This document shows positions 20,172-31,500 of a stretch of 64,000 nt of DNA, in pieces. How positions within the stretch are numbered: the stretch's first letter is position 1; each line of letters starts with the position of its first letter. The translations under genes and the position numbers were made by a program. The notes below the pieces were generated by a model. The model was not told where the DNA came from and ran no database searches. It saw nothing but the letters and a program-made list of their open reading frames with translations. Source of the stretch: Sophora flavescens (lineage: Eukaryota > Streptophyta > Magnoliopsida > Fabales > Fabaceae); assembly GCA_030762895.1 (NCBI GenBank), contig CM061064.1:132811402-132875401 (forward strand). Reading direction: 5' to 3'.

Positions 20172-22762
20172 TGTAACACCCCGATTTTTACTGTTTCTAA
20201 TATCGGTAATAAATATATAAATGTTTATATTTTTATCCAATGCTTAGAAAATGATTTTGGATGAACCAAAGTCATTTCCATGTTATACTTAATATCATAA
20301 GGTTACGATGAAATTTTGGGTTAAAAATTCAAACGGAACCCGGTCCGTGTTTTCATTGACAATAAAAGTTTACTGCTCAGAAACCCTAATTTTAATTCGT
20401 GAACGATACGATTAATGTTTTTATCGTATTTGCTACGATATTGGAAGTTTTGAAAATTTTCGCGTAAAAATATAATATTATATTTGCTATGGGCGAAAAC
20501 TTCAAAATGTCTTGAGGAAAACCTGAGTCGGGGAGACAATGGAGCCAGATATGGAGCTGAGATGACTGATGTGATTGATGTGACGAACATTTATGACGAT
20601 CCTATCCGTGTGATAATGGTCATAATGGCACATAAACGCCATTAGATATTTTAGCATGGAAAAGACCATTTTACCCTTGAATTTCCATGGTAATTACAAG
20701 GCTTGCCATTGTAATTTTGGACCAAAACACCCTCCCCCCACACGGCTCCCCCTTCACTTAACCACACTTAGGCAAAATTTTGCTCATTTGGCATCATCTT
20801 CTTCATCAAAGCTTAAGCTTTTCTCTCCGAAGTCCAAGAACACTTAGGCTTGATTTGTGAAGAACATCATCATTCTTGATCATTTCTTCTTAATCCAAGA
20901 GGTAACATCTCTTCATATTGACTATCTAAGATTTCATCTTCACAAACTTCTTGAGTTTATGCCATAAATCATCATGTTCTTCATCATGTTCAAAGTTCAG
21001 GATGCTTTCTTCAAAAATTCATAGAAAATTATAGAAAAATCCATTTGACTTGAAACCAATTTCTGTGAGCTCACCTTGATGTATATATTCATCATCTAAA
21101 AGCATGAATTCAAAAGAAATTTCTTTCCTATTTTTCCAAGCAAGGCTGAAACCTATGTGTTTAGGTGTAAATGGGTTTTGCTTCAACTTTTGAGTTATGA
21201 TTCATGATTTCATCTCTTAAACCATGATAGGTATTAAATCTAAGTGGTTGAGAAAATCAAATCAAACCCTAACCTATATTTCTTCATGAGGGCCGAAACC
21301 CTAATGTCTTGTAGTAAATGAATTTTGATTCACTTTTTGTCTTGTGACACTTGAATTCATACCTATACTATGTATGTTTGTTGAATCCAAGAGATGAAAA
21401 TCAAGTGAAGTTTCTAACCCAACTTTAGTGCCAAGGCCGAAAACCCTAACTCACGGAGTTAGATGAGTTTTGTTCAATGTTCTTAGTTCATGATCTTTGA
21501 TTAGGTTTCCATTATGTTTAAGGATCATAAATCCATAAATTAGAAAATTTTAACATCCCTAGCCTAGTAATCTAGTGAAGACTGAACCATAGACCTCATG
21601 AACCCAATGAGTTTTTTTTTGTTAATTTTTGGTTATGATTTATCATGAAGGATCAATCGGTGTTAAGTTGATCTGAGCAGTACGAGGGAAACCGGATCCA
21701 AATGAGAAATCGTTTGTGAAACCAAAACCTAAATCTTCCAGAGGTAATGGGAGTTTACCTGAGGAGTTTAATATAGCCATATGCTATCTTAGAGTTGTCT
21801 GTAATTTTATCTGTTGTGATTCTTTGTGGCAATTAAATTAATCGTTGTTTAATCTGCTATGTGTTTTAGATGTGATATGTTGATTCGTGTGATTATAACT
21901 GAATTGTTAAGTTATAATTGTGATGCATGCAATAGTTGTGATGTATGCTATATTGCGTTGTGGTGCAATTTTCTGCTGTTGAGTGATGGATTGAGAAACC
22001 TGACAGTGGTCAGTGATCAAATTAATTTGAGAAAAAAAGCTTGATAAGCTTATATATTTAATCAAAGTGATTAAATTGTGGAAATTTGAGGAAAAGTTGA
22101 AAATATTATTTTAATAATATTTTTGGTGAAAGATTTATCAATAAGTGACAGTAAGGGCGGAACTGTGAAAAAATTTCACAGGCGTTAGGTTTTCTAAAAT
22201 AAATTCAATTATATTATAAAATGTTATTTAAAGCGATTAAGTTATTAAAATAGTGAAATATTGACGTCAGAATATTTATTTACAACAGAAAAGTCATTTT
22301 GAGTTATGAAAGGATTTTTACGGCATAAGTTTTGGAAAAACAGTTATTATTTTGTTACAAATTTATTGAGAAAGGACTTTCAAGAAGTTGATGTTTTTAT
22401 GAGAATGATTTTTTAGAATAAAGTAATTAGGAGAAAAGGAATTTGTTTATGATTTTATGTTTTATAAACGTTATCAACAGAAAAGAATTTCTGTAACTGA
22501 ATTTTATTCAGTGAAATTATTCCGTTAAACTTGAATAAGTTTTCGGAGGTTTGTTTTTGTATTTGTTGTTTCACTGAGCGAAATGTTTTAAAAAGGGGAA
22601 ATGAAAATAGTGACCGAGACGTCGGGACCCTAGTGTTCTGCTGAGATGTAGATCGGGTATTTGTGTCATTGGACTGAGTGTCCTGCAAAGGTTTTTGTGG
22701 ACGGAGTGTCCTAATATTGATGTGGAGAATGTGAATTCCATATCCGCGAGCCTAAGACTGGT
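20172..22762 (+). repeat. 3' LTR of gag-only element 1 (3' truncated)
   Basis: It begins TGTAACACCCCGATTTTTAC. It aligns with the 5' LTR from about 21845 until about 22762, where the sequence switches to a reversed LTR piece. The first 1.7 kb have no counterpart in the truncated 5' LTR. The TGACTCA cluster seen in other LTRs of this type is not visible here. Confidence 0.85.
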
Positions 22763-24992
22763 TCTTGTATCCAATTCATACTGAGTTCCATCCAACACCT
22801 CAGCATCAAGCTCATCCACAGGGTCTTCTAGTACGATCCCATAAAAAGACAGAATACAACACATAGAAAGATATAGGGGAGAAGAAACATTGCTATCATC
22901 AAAAGCGGAAAAGAGTCATAGTATATTATACAGTAATTGTCACAGACAAATCATCATTTAAACTCTAACTAACAAAACATCCTCAAATTCAAGTATTCAT
23001 CTTCTACCCCAATCTCGTACAACTAGACTTTAATATTGACGTGGCCACCACTGATTTCTTTCATGCATTCCTCTCGGGGAATGTCAGTCAATTGTTCAAG
23101 TGACAGGTTCCAAATTCTGGGTGCACATTCTCTTCAATGGTGAGAACGCTCATGCAAAGCATGACACTATAGCTGCACGATGCTCCCGGTGCACACCCCG
23201 TCCACTCCCGGGGGTGCTCAATGAAATTCAATGACACTATAGCTACACAACCTATTTCTAATGTGGAACGGTCTAGCGAGAACTCTTGACCTCGTGTATT
23301 ATATTACCAATACACGGTTGTGAACAACAATACCGACCTTGTGTATTATATTACCAATACACGTGAATCTCACCAACCCATTTTAACAACATCCTAGTGC
23401 CTTAACCTTCCACTAGAACTCAACACATATTCTAGGTCACCATACCGCATTAAAATACATCGTCTAGGTTAGGCACCTCTAAGTCACCATTATTCTCACA
23501 CCAAAAACAAACAACTATCTCTCGAACAACATATATATCTTTGCTTAAAATCCACTAAGCACAATATTAACAACCAGGCAGATCATGCATAACATAACAT
23601 CATAAAATATTCAAACGCACAATATATCACATAAGCAATTCAACAATAATCATAAATTCAATCAACCTCAGATAAGATAAAATCATCCTAACGTCGATAA
23701 ACCTATAATCCCCGAATCACCATTGGTTTAACAGAAAAGGTTTCCAATGAGATTTTGGTCTTGTCGATTACTCGACTACTAGTAGGGTTTAGGTCGCCCT
23801 ACACAATTATCATATAATCTACTACTTATCGATTCCGATGATAGGTTGATTCTTTCCCCCACCTGAGTTAGCACCAAAATCCCTAACTCGACGTTCCTCG
23901 CTATCACACCGCCGCTTAATAGTTTTCACCTTGAGCCAAACAACATAACTATAATTAATCAAACAAACCTAACTATACCCATTTTATGCTAGATTCGTCC
24001 ATTCAGATCAAATTAGGGCTAGGATAATTTTCTCATTCTAATCTTTTGGGTACTAACTACTTAGGTCTTAGATAGCTAGGATAAATTGCTATAAGTTTGA
24101 AAATATGGAATAAAATCATCCAACCACTTAGGGTAAGGTTTCAGCCTTAAATACAAAAATAGGTTAGAAAATTTAGTTGGACTTAAGCTCTTGGATTTGA
24201 ATTATATACATACTAGAGAGCTTAAATCAAGCATTAGATTTCAAAAATGAAACAAAAACACTAAACCCCTTTTCTAACATAGGTTCGGGCCACTCACATA
24301 ATTAGGGAAGGAAAAAGATTTTGATCACATGCTTTTGGATAATGAAAGTAGTGATCATAACTAGATCATAGAAATTGGTTTCACATTTTTAGGATTTTTC
24401 TACCATTTTCTAGAATTCTTCAAAGTTCTAGATCTAAGAAAATAAAATCATGAAATAGAATGAAAATGACTTCAAATAGGAGAATAGATGATCAAGGATC
24501 ATCATATTACCTCAAGTGATGATGGAAATGGAAAGAGGATGATGATCTTGATGCACTTCAACAAGAATGCGCCTAGAGCTCTTGAAAATGGAGTTTATGT
24601 TATGAATGAAGAAGAAGAAGAAGAAATGAAGGAGAAGAGATTGGTGGATGGGTGGGCGGGTGGGTGGTGGGGGGGAATGCCTTGGGGGAAAGGGGTATTA
24701 ATAGATAGGGAATTGACTTAACCTAGGTTAAGTTAAGATATAAATATCTAGATATTTTCAAATAAATGTCTAGATATTTTTACTAAATATCTAGACATTT
24801 CCATCCGTTCCGGCCCCGTCGATTACCCGATTTAACGATGAAATGCCCGAACGCCGTCAAATATCTTATTTTTTACGAAAATTTTGAAAATAGCCTATCT
24901 TGTTGGAAACATGATAAAAACATACTTTGTTTCGTTCATGAGTCAAAATTAGGTTTTCTGCTCAGTAAAATTATATTGTCAGTGAAAACACA
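22763..24992 (-). repeat. Reversed partial LTR of Tekay type
   Basis: The right part carries CGTCGATTACCCGATTTAACG and the GGTTTTCTGCTCAGTAAAAT segment shared with the other long LTRs, in minus orientation. It stops at 24992, about 230 bp short of the expected LTR start. The left end, near 22763, encodes LEDPVDELDAEVLDG on the minus strand, similar in position and acidity to the ORF in the LTR at 41236. Two near-identical GTGTATTATATTACCAATAC units at about 23296 and 23341 form a short repeat zone. Confidence 0.65.
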
Positions 24993-26045
24993 GAATCCAC
25001 TAATAGACCCTAATTCTTTAGGTGGCATAGATTAATGAATTTGCATTAAGATTAGGGATTACGCGATTACTAGTAAACCAAACTCCATTCCTAGATGCAA
25101 GTATTACTAGGTGATTAATTCCAGTTCTGGTTCTGATACGAATTTCCCAATTGCATACCAAAACACTAATCAAGTCATGGGGTTGCTAGCCACAACAAAC
25201 ATTAAGCGAAGGAAATCAATCACTAATAGAGAAACATAAACATAGATTAATCAGTCAAGACAAATACATGAAGTTTAGTTTAGTTACATCTAATCCCAAC
25301 AAACGGGAATTAGCTAGTCATAATTACAGAGAAAGCCAAAACTAGAGAAATAGGAGAAGAGGAGAGAAGAAACTCCATGGGAGCTTTCCACCGTCGTCAC
25401 AGCAGCCCCTCTCAGCGGCTCCCTTCTAGGGTTGGAACCCTCTTCGCAGCCTCCAAGTATCCTTTAGGTTAAAAGTCAGTCTGAGAGTCTGTGTCAGAGA
25501 CCTCCCATCCCGAATCCTCCTTTCTGTCTGTTTTGCGCTCTATTTATAGAGAGGCCACGCGTCACGGCCGTGATGGCCATCACGGCCAGGCCGTGACGGC
25601 CATCACGGCCAGGCCGTGACGTGTTTTGGAGTGGGAGCGCTTTCAAATTTGGAGCATCACGACCGTGAGCCTCATCACGGCTAGGCCGTTATCGGTTCTG
25701 CCTGGCCTGTCACGACCATGATGGTTATTACGGCTAGGCCATGACAGCTTCTGACTTTTGCCTTCAATCTTCTCAGTTTTCTTGATCATGGTCGTGATGG
25801 TCATCACGGCCAGGTCGTGATGGGCTCTACTTGGCTCATTTTCTTCACTTTTCAAACTCTATTTCATCCAAGCTCCATCAAGGCTAATTCTAAGCATTTT
25901 TCCTTAAATTCCTGCAAAACAACACCAAGAAACCGCTTCACCCGTTCCAAGGGAAAAACTAACTAAAATCAAATAAAGAATGCCTAATCTATATGAAAAA
26001 TGCATGCAAAAGTGTACAAGAAACATGATGTAAAATCACACTATC
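24993..26045 (-). repeat. 3' LTR of the LARD (truncated)
   Basis: It aligns with 29323-30353 of the 5' LTR. Compared with that copy its palindrome array has one extra 23-bp unit (GGCCATCACGGCCAGGCCGT with GAC, about 25598-25620). Confidence 0.9.
25551..25832 (-). promoter_or_regulatory. TATA box and palindrome array, LARD 3' LTR
   Basis: TATAAATA is at 25551-25558 on the minus strand. Upstream in the sense direction lie repeated TCACGGCCGTGA, ATGGCCATCACGGC and AGGCCGTGA units up to about 25832. Some are mutated (CACGACCGTG, CATGGTCGTG). Confidence 0.6.
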
Positions 26046-27903
26046 AAATCACCCCAATCTTATTCAATTGCTTGTCCTCAAGCAATCACTAAGGCCAGAA
26101 GAGATAAATAATCAAAGCGTGGATAGTGAACCAAGAACCCGAGTAGTAACTAATTCAAGTGACAGGCATTTCAAAAAATTCAGCAAGAGACAATCAGTTC
26201 AAGTCCAATTAGAGGCTTAGGTTTCTTAGACTCATATTCTCATCGATTAGGGCACTCTTTCTCACCTGAAGATCACCCCAAGCTTGTTCATTTGCCTGGC
26301 TCTCTTTCTCTCCTCACTCCAGTGTTTAGGGATGTATGACAATTCGCTCTATCTTCCTCAAGGAATGAATTCTACCATAGGCTTGACTATCAACCAAATC
26401 TCTACTTTATTAATGAAAACAATTAAGAATCAAGAGGTTATTCGCTTTGGTTATAACGGGGCCATGGGATAAATCGTTAGGTGGGGAAATCAAGAAAATG
26501 AGATTTCAAAAGGCTACACAAAACATCAAGCATTGCAAATCATGACACCTTCTAAAATACCCTTTTGGGTTTTGATTTATTTTTCCACCTTTCTTTCTTT
26601 CTTTTCATTTCATTTCTCATTTCTTTTTGTCATCCCCTTCTCTATATTTTTGTTTTCTTTTTCTTTTGTTTTTCTTTTATTTGGAGAAGGGGAGATTTTT
26701 CCACTCAAGAGAAATCTTTTTGATTCTTTCATCCCATACTTTTTTTCAACTACCTTTTTAACCTTTTTGTAATACTTTAGTAGGTCCTATCAAGCATTAT
26801 TCAACAATATATTTCAAGGTACCAAGAAAAGTATTTTTATTCTTTCAGGCTCAAAATTGGGCAACTAAGGGGTAGCATTTCATCAATCAAATCTCAAAAG
26901 ACCGGAAAAATACCTAGTGCCTCAATCATTTTCAAAAATGTTTTCAAAAATTTTTAAGCTTCAAAACGGTTTCAAGTCAAGTTCTAGAAAATACAGACCA
27001 AGAGGAATAACACTCTAACACAAGGAATGTGGTAGATTTGGTGAGTACCCCTTTTGGCTCAAAATCTCACATTTTAGTAGCTCAAAAATCACTGAGAAAC
27101 ACAAGTCTACTGAACCATATGCTAATTATTAACTATCACAGATCATCTCAAGCATTTTCATTTGAAGCCTCGTCACAAGAATAAAAAAATTGGGTTCAAA
27201 AATTCACTATCTCAATTTATTTGGCACTCAGTTCTCGCAATTGGATGCAAAATCTAAGCAAGGGCAATCTGATCATGTGATCATGCAAACTACGCCTATA
27301 TGAATGCAACATGCAAAATGTAAATGCAAAATACCCCTACCCCAAGCTTAAGAATTTACATTGTCCCCAATGTAAACAATCAAGTTAGAGAGAGGAGAAA
27401 AATGGAACGACTTACCGAGGCGGCAGCGGGTGCTGGCTAACATTCCAGTCAGAAACTTGTTGGAAAATGCGTCACGTCCGTGATCAATTATGATCCATGG
27501 GTGTTGGCCTGTCACGATCATGACCTTCATCACGGCTAGACCGGGATGCTCTCTGCTCTTCAGGGTCTTCTCATCACGCCCGTGATGTGGATCACGGCTG
27601 GGCCGTGATCCTTTCTGGTCTTTATGATTAGCTTATCACGGCCGAGACCAGTGTCACGGCCTGGGCGTGATGGTTGCTGCCTTTGCTCTTTTCCTTGTCT
27701 TCTTGCTCTCCCTTCCTTCTTCCCCTGAAATCACTTGGCAATTCTCAATTTATTATTTTTCCTCTTGATCTTCTCAAATTATTCAAGAGGTTAAAATCAA
27801 AAACAAAAACTAACTAAAGAAAATGAAAATAACTAAAAATAAGGGTTAAGAAACTTGGGTTGCCTCCCAATAAGCGCTTCTTTAACGTCACTAGCTTGAA
27901 TCA
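26046..27903 (-). other. LARD non-coding interior
   Basis: No ORF of note is present. A pyrimidine-rich stretch lies at about 26570-26690 and a further palindrome group at 27470-27672 (TCACGCCCGTGA, TCACGGCCGAGA, CACGGCCTGGGCGTGA), here outside the LTR. The 3' boundary has AGATTGGGGTGATT on the minus strand just before the LTR, the likely polypurine tract. Confidence 0.65.
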
Positions 27904-28182
27904 TTAGAAGCATCCACCTGGATCCCATAGCCTGTAGTATAAGGACCAATTGGTGCTCAAGATGTGGGATCCTCCACCCGGATCCCATGGTTTGTGGAGT
28001 GGCAATTGCAGGAGCAATATGACTCTATCCACAATTCCACCTAACCAGTGTGTGAAAACTCCATTGACCTCTGCAATTATGAACTCACTTTCGCTCGGGT
28101 CAAGTGGAATTTTCAAGAGGAAGTTTGTCAGACAAGTGGAAGGGACTAATTTAGCAGTGTCCACACATGCATGTAAGCCAAC
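27904..28182 (-). pseudogene. C-terminal extension of the LARD ORF after an in-frame stop
   Basis: This continues in exactly the same frame as the ORF ending at 28183, with only one TAA between them. It ends with a small internal repeat: KPWDPGGGSHILSTNWSLYY followed by RLWDPGGCF and a stop. The conserved plant retroelement marker follows right after. A full-length relative would probably encode about 320 residues. No known domain is recognised. Confidence 0.5.
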
Positions 28183-28863
28183 TTATTTGTCCAATGCAGA
28201 AAATTCAGATTGCTCAGCAAGCATGGTAGAGTCCACTACCACTTCATCTACATTTTGAACTATCCCCCAAACCAGATTTTGCTCAATTTGTGCTGCATGT
28301 GACTCTTGTACTAACTGTTTGCAAATCTCCTCAACTTGTGTTTTGAAATTCTGCATCACAGCTTCGATACTGTCACAATTGGTTCTGATCTTGGTCTCAG
28401 AGATGGATAACTCTTGGGAATATTGTTCTAGAGCAGCCTTCAGAGGTGGTTGCTCATTCCATTCCCATTCCTCAATCTCCCAAGGATTTGTGGAAGGTAA
28501 TTCCTCTTCTTGTGACTCTTCCACCATCACCACTTCATCTTCAATTTGATCCGTTCCCACAACCATATTCTGCTCAAATTCTTCTTCATGTGACTCTATG
28601 GAATCATACATGGTGGTGGAGGTGGCAAATACGAGCAAAAGGTTTCCCAATCCTCCTTGGAGTATATATATAAGCTCGCCAGTCACACAATCAACTCGTG
28701 AAGGAATATTATGAGATAAAGAAAACTCCATAAAGAATTTTCCCAAATCGAAATCGTCTTCCCAACACAAGTTGTCCTCCCAAGTGTGACTTGCGGCTTC
28801 CTCATCAGGTGGATAATAATAATTGTCCATGAATTTCGTCCACCTGGCACAAACAAAACTCAA
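28183..28863 (-). CDS. Acidic protein of unknown function in the LARD
   Basis: The 226-codon frame starts at ATG 28863 (MSFVCARWTKFMDNYYYPPD). It lies about 90 bp downstream of the primer binding site, where gag would be expected. The N-terminal half is aromatic and acidic (WEDNLCWEDDFDLGKFFMEF). The middle is glutamate-rich (EESQEEELP, WEIEEWEWNEQPPLK). The C-terminal part (LEQYSQELSISETKIR through QVEEICKQLVQESH) looks like an amphipathic coiled coil. It has no CCHC knuckle and no Retrotrans_gag signature, so I do not recognise it. It may be a structural or chaperone-like element protein, or a captured host sequence. An alternative start is the methionine at about 28830. Confidence 0.5.
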   Translation of the reverse strand: MSFVCARWTKFMDNYYYPPDEEAASHTWEDNLCWEDDFDLGKFFMEFSLSHNIPSRVDCVTGELIYILQGGLGNLLLVFATSTTMYDSIESHEEEFEQNMVVGTDQIEDEVVMVEESQEEELPSTNPWEIEEWEWNEQPPLKAALEQYSQELSISETKIRTNCDSIEAVMQNFKTQVEEICKQLVQESHAAQIEQNLVWGIVQNVDEVVVDSTMLAEQSEFSALDK

Positions 28864-28956
28864 AACAAAAAGATCAAATATATACAGAAAAAAAATAAAA
28901 AAAAAATGTCAAAATTAGTTGCCTTCTTTGTTACTAATGATATTGGCAAAACCAAT

Positions 28957-28973
28957 CCTCGGCAACGGCGCCA
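28957..28973 (-). other. LARD primer binding site (tRNA-Asp type)
   Basis: On the minus strand, five bases after the LTR end, it reads TGGCGCCGTTGCCGAGG. This fits the 3' end of plant tRNA-Asp and is the usual site in Athila-type elements. Confidence 0.8.
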
Positions 28974-28979
28974 AAAACT

Positions 28980-30353
28980 TGTTGACGAATCTGGGCAAGT
29001 ATACCCAGTCGTGCAAGTAATACGGTGGTGAGACCGTTTATCGTTCCCACGAGGATTGGATGTCAAGTACCAGTTCACAAACCAAGCAACTATCTAGACT
29101 AAACTATAAATCAAGAGAAATCAAAACAGAAAAATAAAAGGAATAAAATCTTTTTGTATTTTTATCGAATACTTGGAGTGCGAAAAGAATATGTTGGGAT
29201 TAAACTTCGCCAAACCTCTGCCTCATGCACTACCAGGACTAGATACCTCTCATTCATGCTTCAAATATTAAAATCAATCCACTAAATTACTCAAGTCCCG
29301 ATTCCTCGGATGACAAGAGCCTAAATCCACTAATAGACCCTAATTCCTTAGGTGGCTTAGATTAATGAATTTGCATTAAGATTAGGGATTACGCGATTAC
29401 TAATAAACCAAACTCCATTCCTAGATGCAAGGATTACTAGGTGATTAATTCCGGTTCTGGTTCTGATACGAATTTCCCAATTGCATACCAAAACACTAAT
29501 CAAGTCATGGGGGTGCTAGCCACAACAAGCATTAAGTGAAGGAAATCAATCACTAATAGAGAAACATAAACATAGATTAACCAGTCAAGACAAATACATG
29601 AAGTTTAGTTTAGTTACATCCAATCCCAAAAAACGGGGATTAGCTACTCATAATTATAGAGAAAGCCAAAACCAGAGAAATAGGAGAAGAGGAGAGAAGA
29701 AACTCCATGGGAGCTTTCCACCGTCGTCACAGCAGCCCCTCTCAGCGGCTCCCTTCTAGGGTTGGAACCCTCTTCGCAGCCTCCAAGTATCCTTTAGGTT
29801 AAAAGTCAGTCTGAGAGTCTATGTCAGAGACCTCCCATCCCGAATCCTCCTTTCTGTCTATTCTGCGCTCTATTTATAGAGAGGCCACGCGTCACGGCCG
29901 TGATGGCCATCACGGTCAGGCCGTGACGTGTTTTGGAGTGGGAGCGCTTTCAAATTTGGAGCATCACTGCCGTGAGCCTCATCACGGCTAGGCCGTGATC
30001 GGTTCTGCCTGGCCTATCACGACAGTGATGGTTATCACGGCTAGGCCGTGACAGCTTCTGACTTTTGCCTTCAATCTTCTCAGTTTTCTTGATCTTGGCC
30101 GTCATGGTCATCACGGCCAGGCCGTGATGGGCTCTTCTTGGCTCATTTTCTTCACTTTTCAAGCTCTATTTCATCCAAGCTCCATCAAGTCTAATTCTGA
30201 ACATTTTTACTTAAATTCCTGCAAAACAACACCAAGAAACCGCTTCACCCGTTCCAAGGGAAAAACTAACTAAAATCAAATAAAGAATGCCTAATCTATA
30301 TGAAAAATGCATGCAAAAGTGTACAGGAAACATGATGTAAAATCACACTATCA
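28980..30353 (-). repeat. 5' LTR of the LARD
   Basis: The LTR is 1374 bp, starts TGTTGACGAATCTGGGCAAG and ends AAATCACACTATCA on the plus strand. The solo LTR at 8072-9417 is a diverged relative. It carries a TATA box at 29871-29878. Confidence 0.92.
29871..30140 (-). promoter_or_regulatory. TATA box and palindrome array, LARD 5' LTR
   Basis: On the minus strand TATAAATA (29871-29878) is preceded by TCACGGCCGTGA (29891-29902) and several related units up to about 30130. The array is one 23-bp unit shorter than in the element's own 3' LTR. Confidence 0.6.
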
Positions 30354-31500
30354 CAATTCTGGAAGTTTCGCATCGCGAAATAGGATCTCGCCTCGCGAGA
30401 CTGAAGACTAGCCTGAACAACAACACTCACCCTTTCTGTCTCGCCTCGCGAATCACTATCTCGCCTCGCGAGCCTGAAGGCCTGACTGTGCCAGAAATGT
30501 CACCCTCTGTCTCGCCTCGCGAATCCTGAAGTCCTGACTATGCCAGAAATGTCACCCTCTCTGTCTCGCCTCGCGAATCACCATCTCGCCTCGCGAGCAT
30601 TCAAATCAGGATGGAGCCAAAACCGAATTTCGCTTCACGAGAGCTTGCTCGCCCCACGAGCGGGCGCGAACCAGAACCCCTATTTATAGGCTGTTTTAGG
30701 TCAGATTCGAAAACTTTTTGTTCACCACTTGTTTTTAGATCAGTTTTGTGAGACGAATCCTTGTTCTCTGGAGCTGTGTCTCCCTATTTTCTTTTCTTGT
30801 TTTACAATCATGATGAACTCCAATTGTTTGTGTCTTGTTACAAGCATGAGGAGCTAATTCCCTTGTCTAAGGGATCAATGAAACCACCCATGGCGGTGTA
30901 GCGTTCAATGTGATGTATGTTTCCCTCCTTTACCTCAATTCATGTTTTCCAATTCTGAATTTATTGCGTTGATCATAAGCATGCATGATTGACTAGTTAA
31001 CATGATGAGGCTTGATAGGCAATTCGCGTTTAGAACTTGAATTGGGATCATTGATTGAATATTGCACGAGAGTGAGTAGGACGTCAGTGCAACCTTATAG
31101 GGAACAAGATTTAATAGAGTTCGATTATGAGACCTAGTAAGTAATTAACTCAACCGTTGAATACGTCCTATTGAGCACGATAGTGTCATTAGGAGAATTT
31201 GGGGGCCCTGGTTGTCAGTGTAATTGAACTTAGGGAGGGAATCATCATCACTTAGGTACTATGAATGATTGGGTATGTGGATTTGTGACCTTAGATGTTT
31301 AATTCCAGATTTTAATACTATATATTTATTTGATTTGTCGATTCGAATTGCGATCCTATTTTCTCTCTCTCCACAACCACTTGCTTTTACTTGGTCAAAT
31401 GTATCGAACTCCTTGCAAATTGGAAGAATTGGTAGCCCAATCCTTGTGTCCGACCTCGGTAATTACTTACCGTGTTTTATTACTTACGACGACCCGGTAC
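30354..31500 (+). repeat. Athila/Tat-type LTR remnant with CTCGCCTCGCGAG array
   Basis: The right part, TTACTTACGACGACCCGGTA followed by CACTTGCCAGTGA, matches the 3' end of Athila/Tat-like LTRs. The left part has many CTCGCCTCGCGA palindromes (30364-30655), then a TATTTATAG TATA region (30681). The LTR start is missing because the LARD adjoins at 30354, and the right side runs into a gypsy RNase H remnant near 31500. No internal domains of this family follow. Confidence 0.65.
30364..30688 (+). promoter_or_regulatory. GCGAGGCGAG palindrome array upstream of a TATA box
   Basis: About nine copies of TCTCGCCTCGCGA(G/A) or TTTCGCATCGCGAAA, partly in pairs about 20 bp apart, are followed by CCCCTATTTATAGG. 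Part of the array (CCTGACT.TGCCAGAAATGTCACC) is itself duplicated as a 60-bp unit. Confidence 0.6.

Larger units (their letters stand above)
15951..22762 (+). mobile_element. Gag-only Ty3/gypsy element 1 (TR-GAG-like, Tekay-type LTRs)
   Basis: The parts are a 5' LTR (5' end lost), a methionine primer site, gag with two zinc knuckles, a protease stub, and a 3' LTR (3' end lost). RT, RNase H and integrase are absent: only about 2.0 kb separate the LTRs. Homologous parts of the two LTRs (15963-16811 and 21845-22762) align closely. The 5' LTR lacks about 66 bp present in the 3' LTR near 22055-22120. The combined LTR length is about 3.9 kb. No TSD can be checked because both outer ends are missing. 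Confidence 0.85.
24993..30353 (-). mobile_element. Non-autonomous LTR element (LARD-like) with unknown ORF
   Basis: The 5' LTR is at 28980-30353 and a truncated 3' LTR at 24993-26045, with very similar sequences, which indicates a young insertion. A tRNA-Asp-type primer site lies next to the 5' LTR, as in Athila/Tat lineages. The 2.9-kb interior has no RT, integrase or protease, only one unusual ORF (27904-28863) and a long non-coding part. It carries the CGCTTATTGGGAGGCAACCC marker (complement near 27857-27882) common in Athila/Tat-related elements. The 343 bp at the sense 3' end of the 3' LTR are missing, so the TSD cannot be checked. Confidence 0.85.

Noticed and set aside
24488..24721. 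77-codon ORF with GGWWGG
   Set aside because: It lies in a G-rich purine stretch of an LTR in the antisense direction and has no family similarity.
26533..26772. 79-codon F/S-rich ORF in the LARD interior
   Set aside because: It falls in a TTTCTTTC low-complexity tract on the antisense strand of the element.
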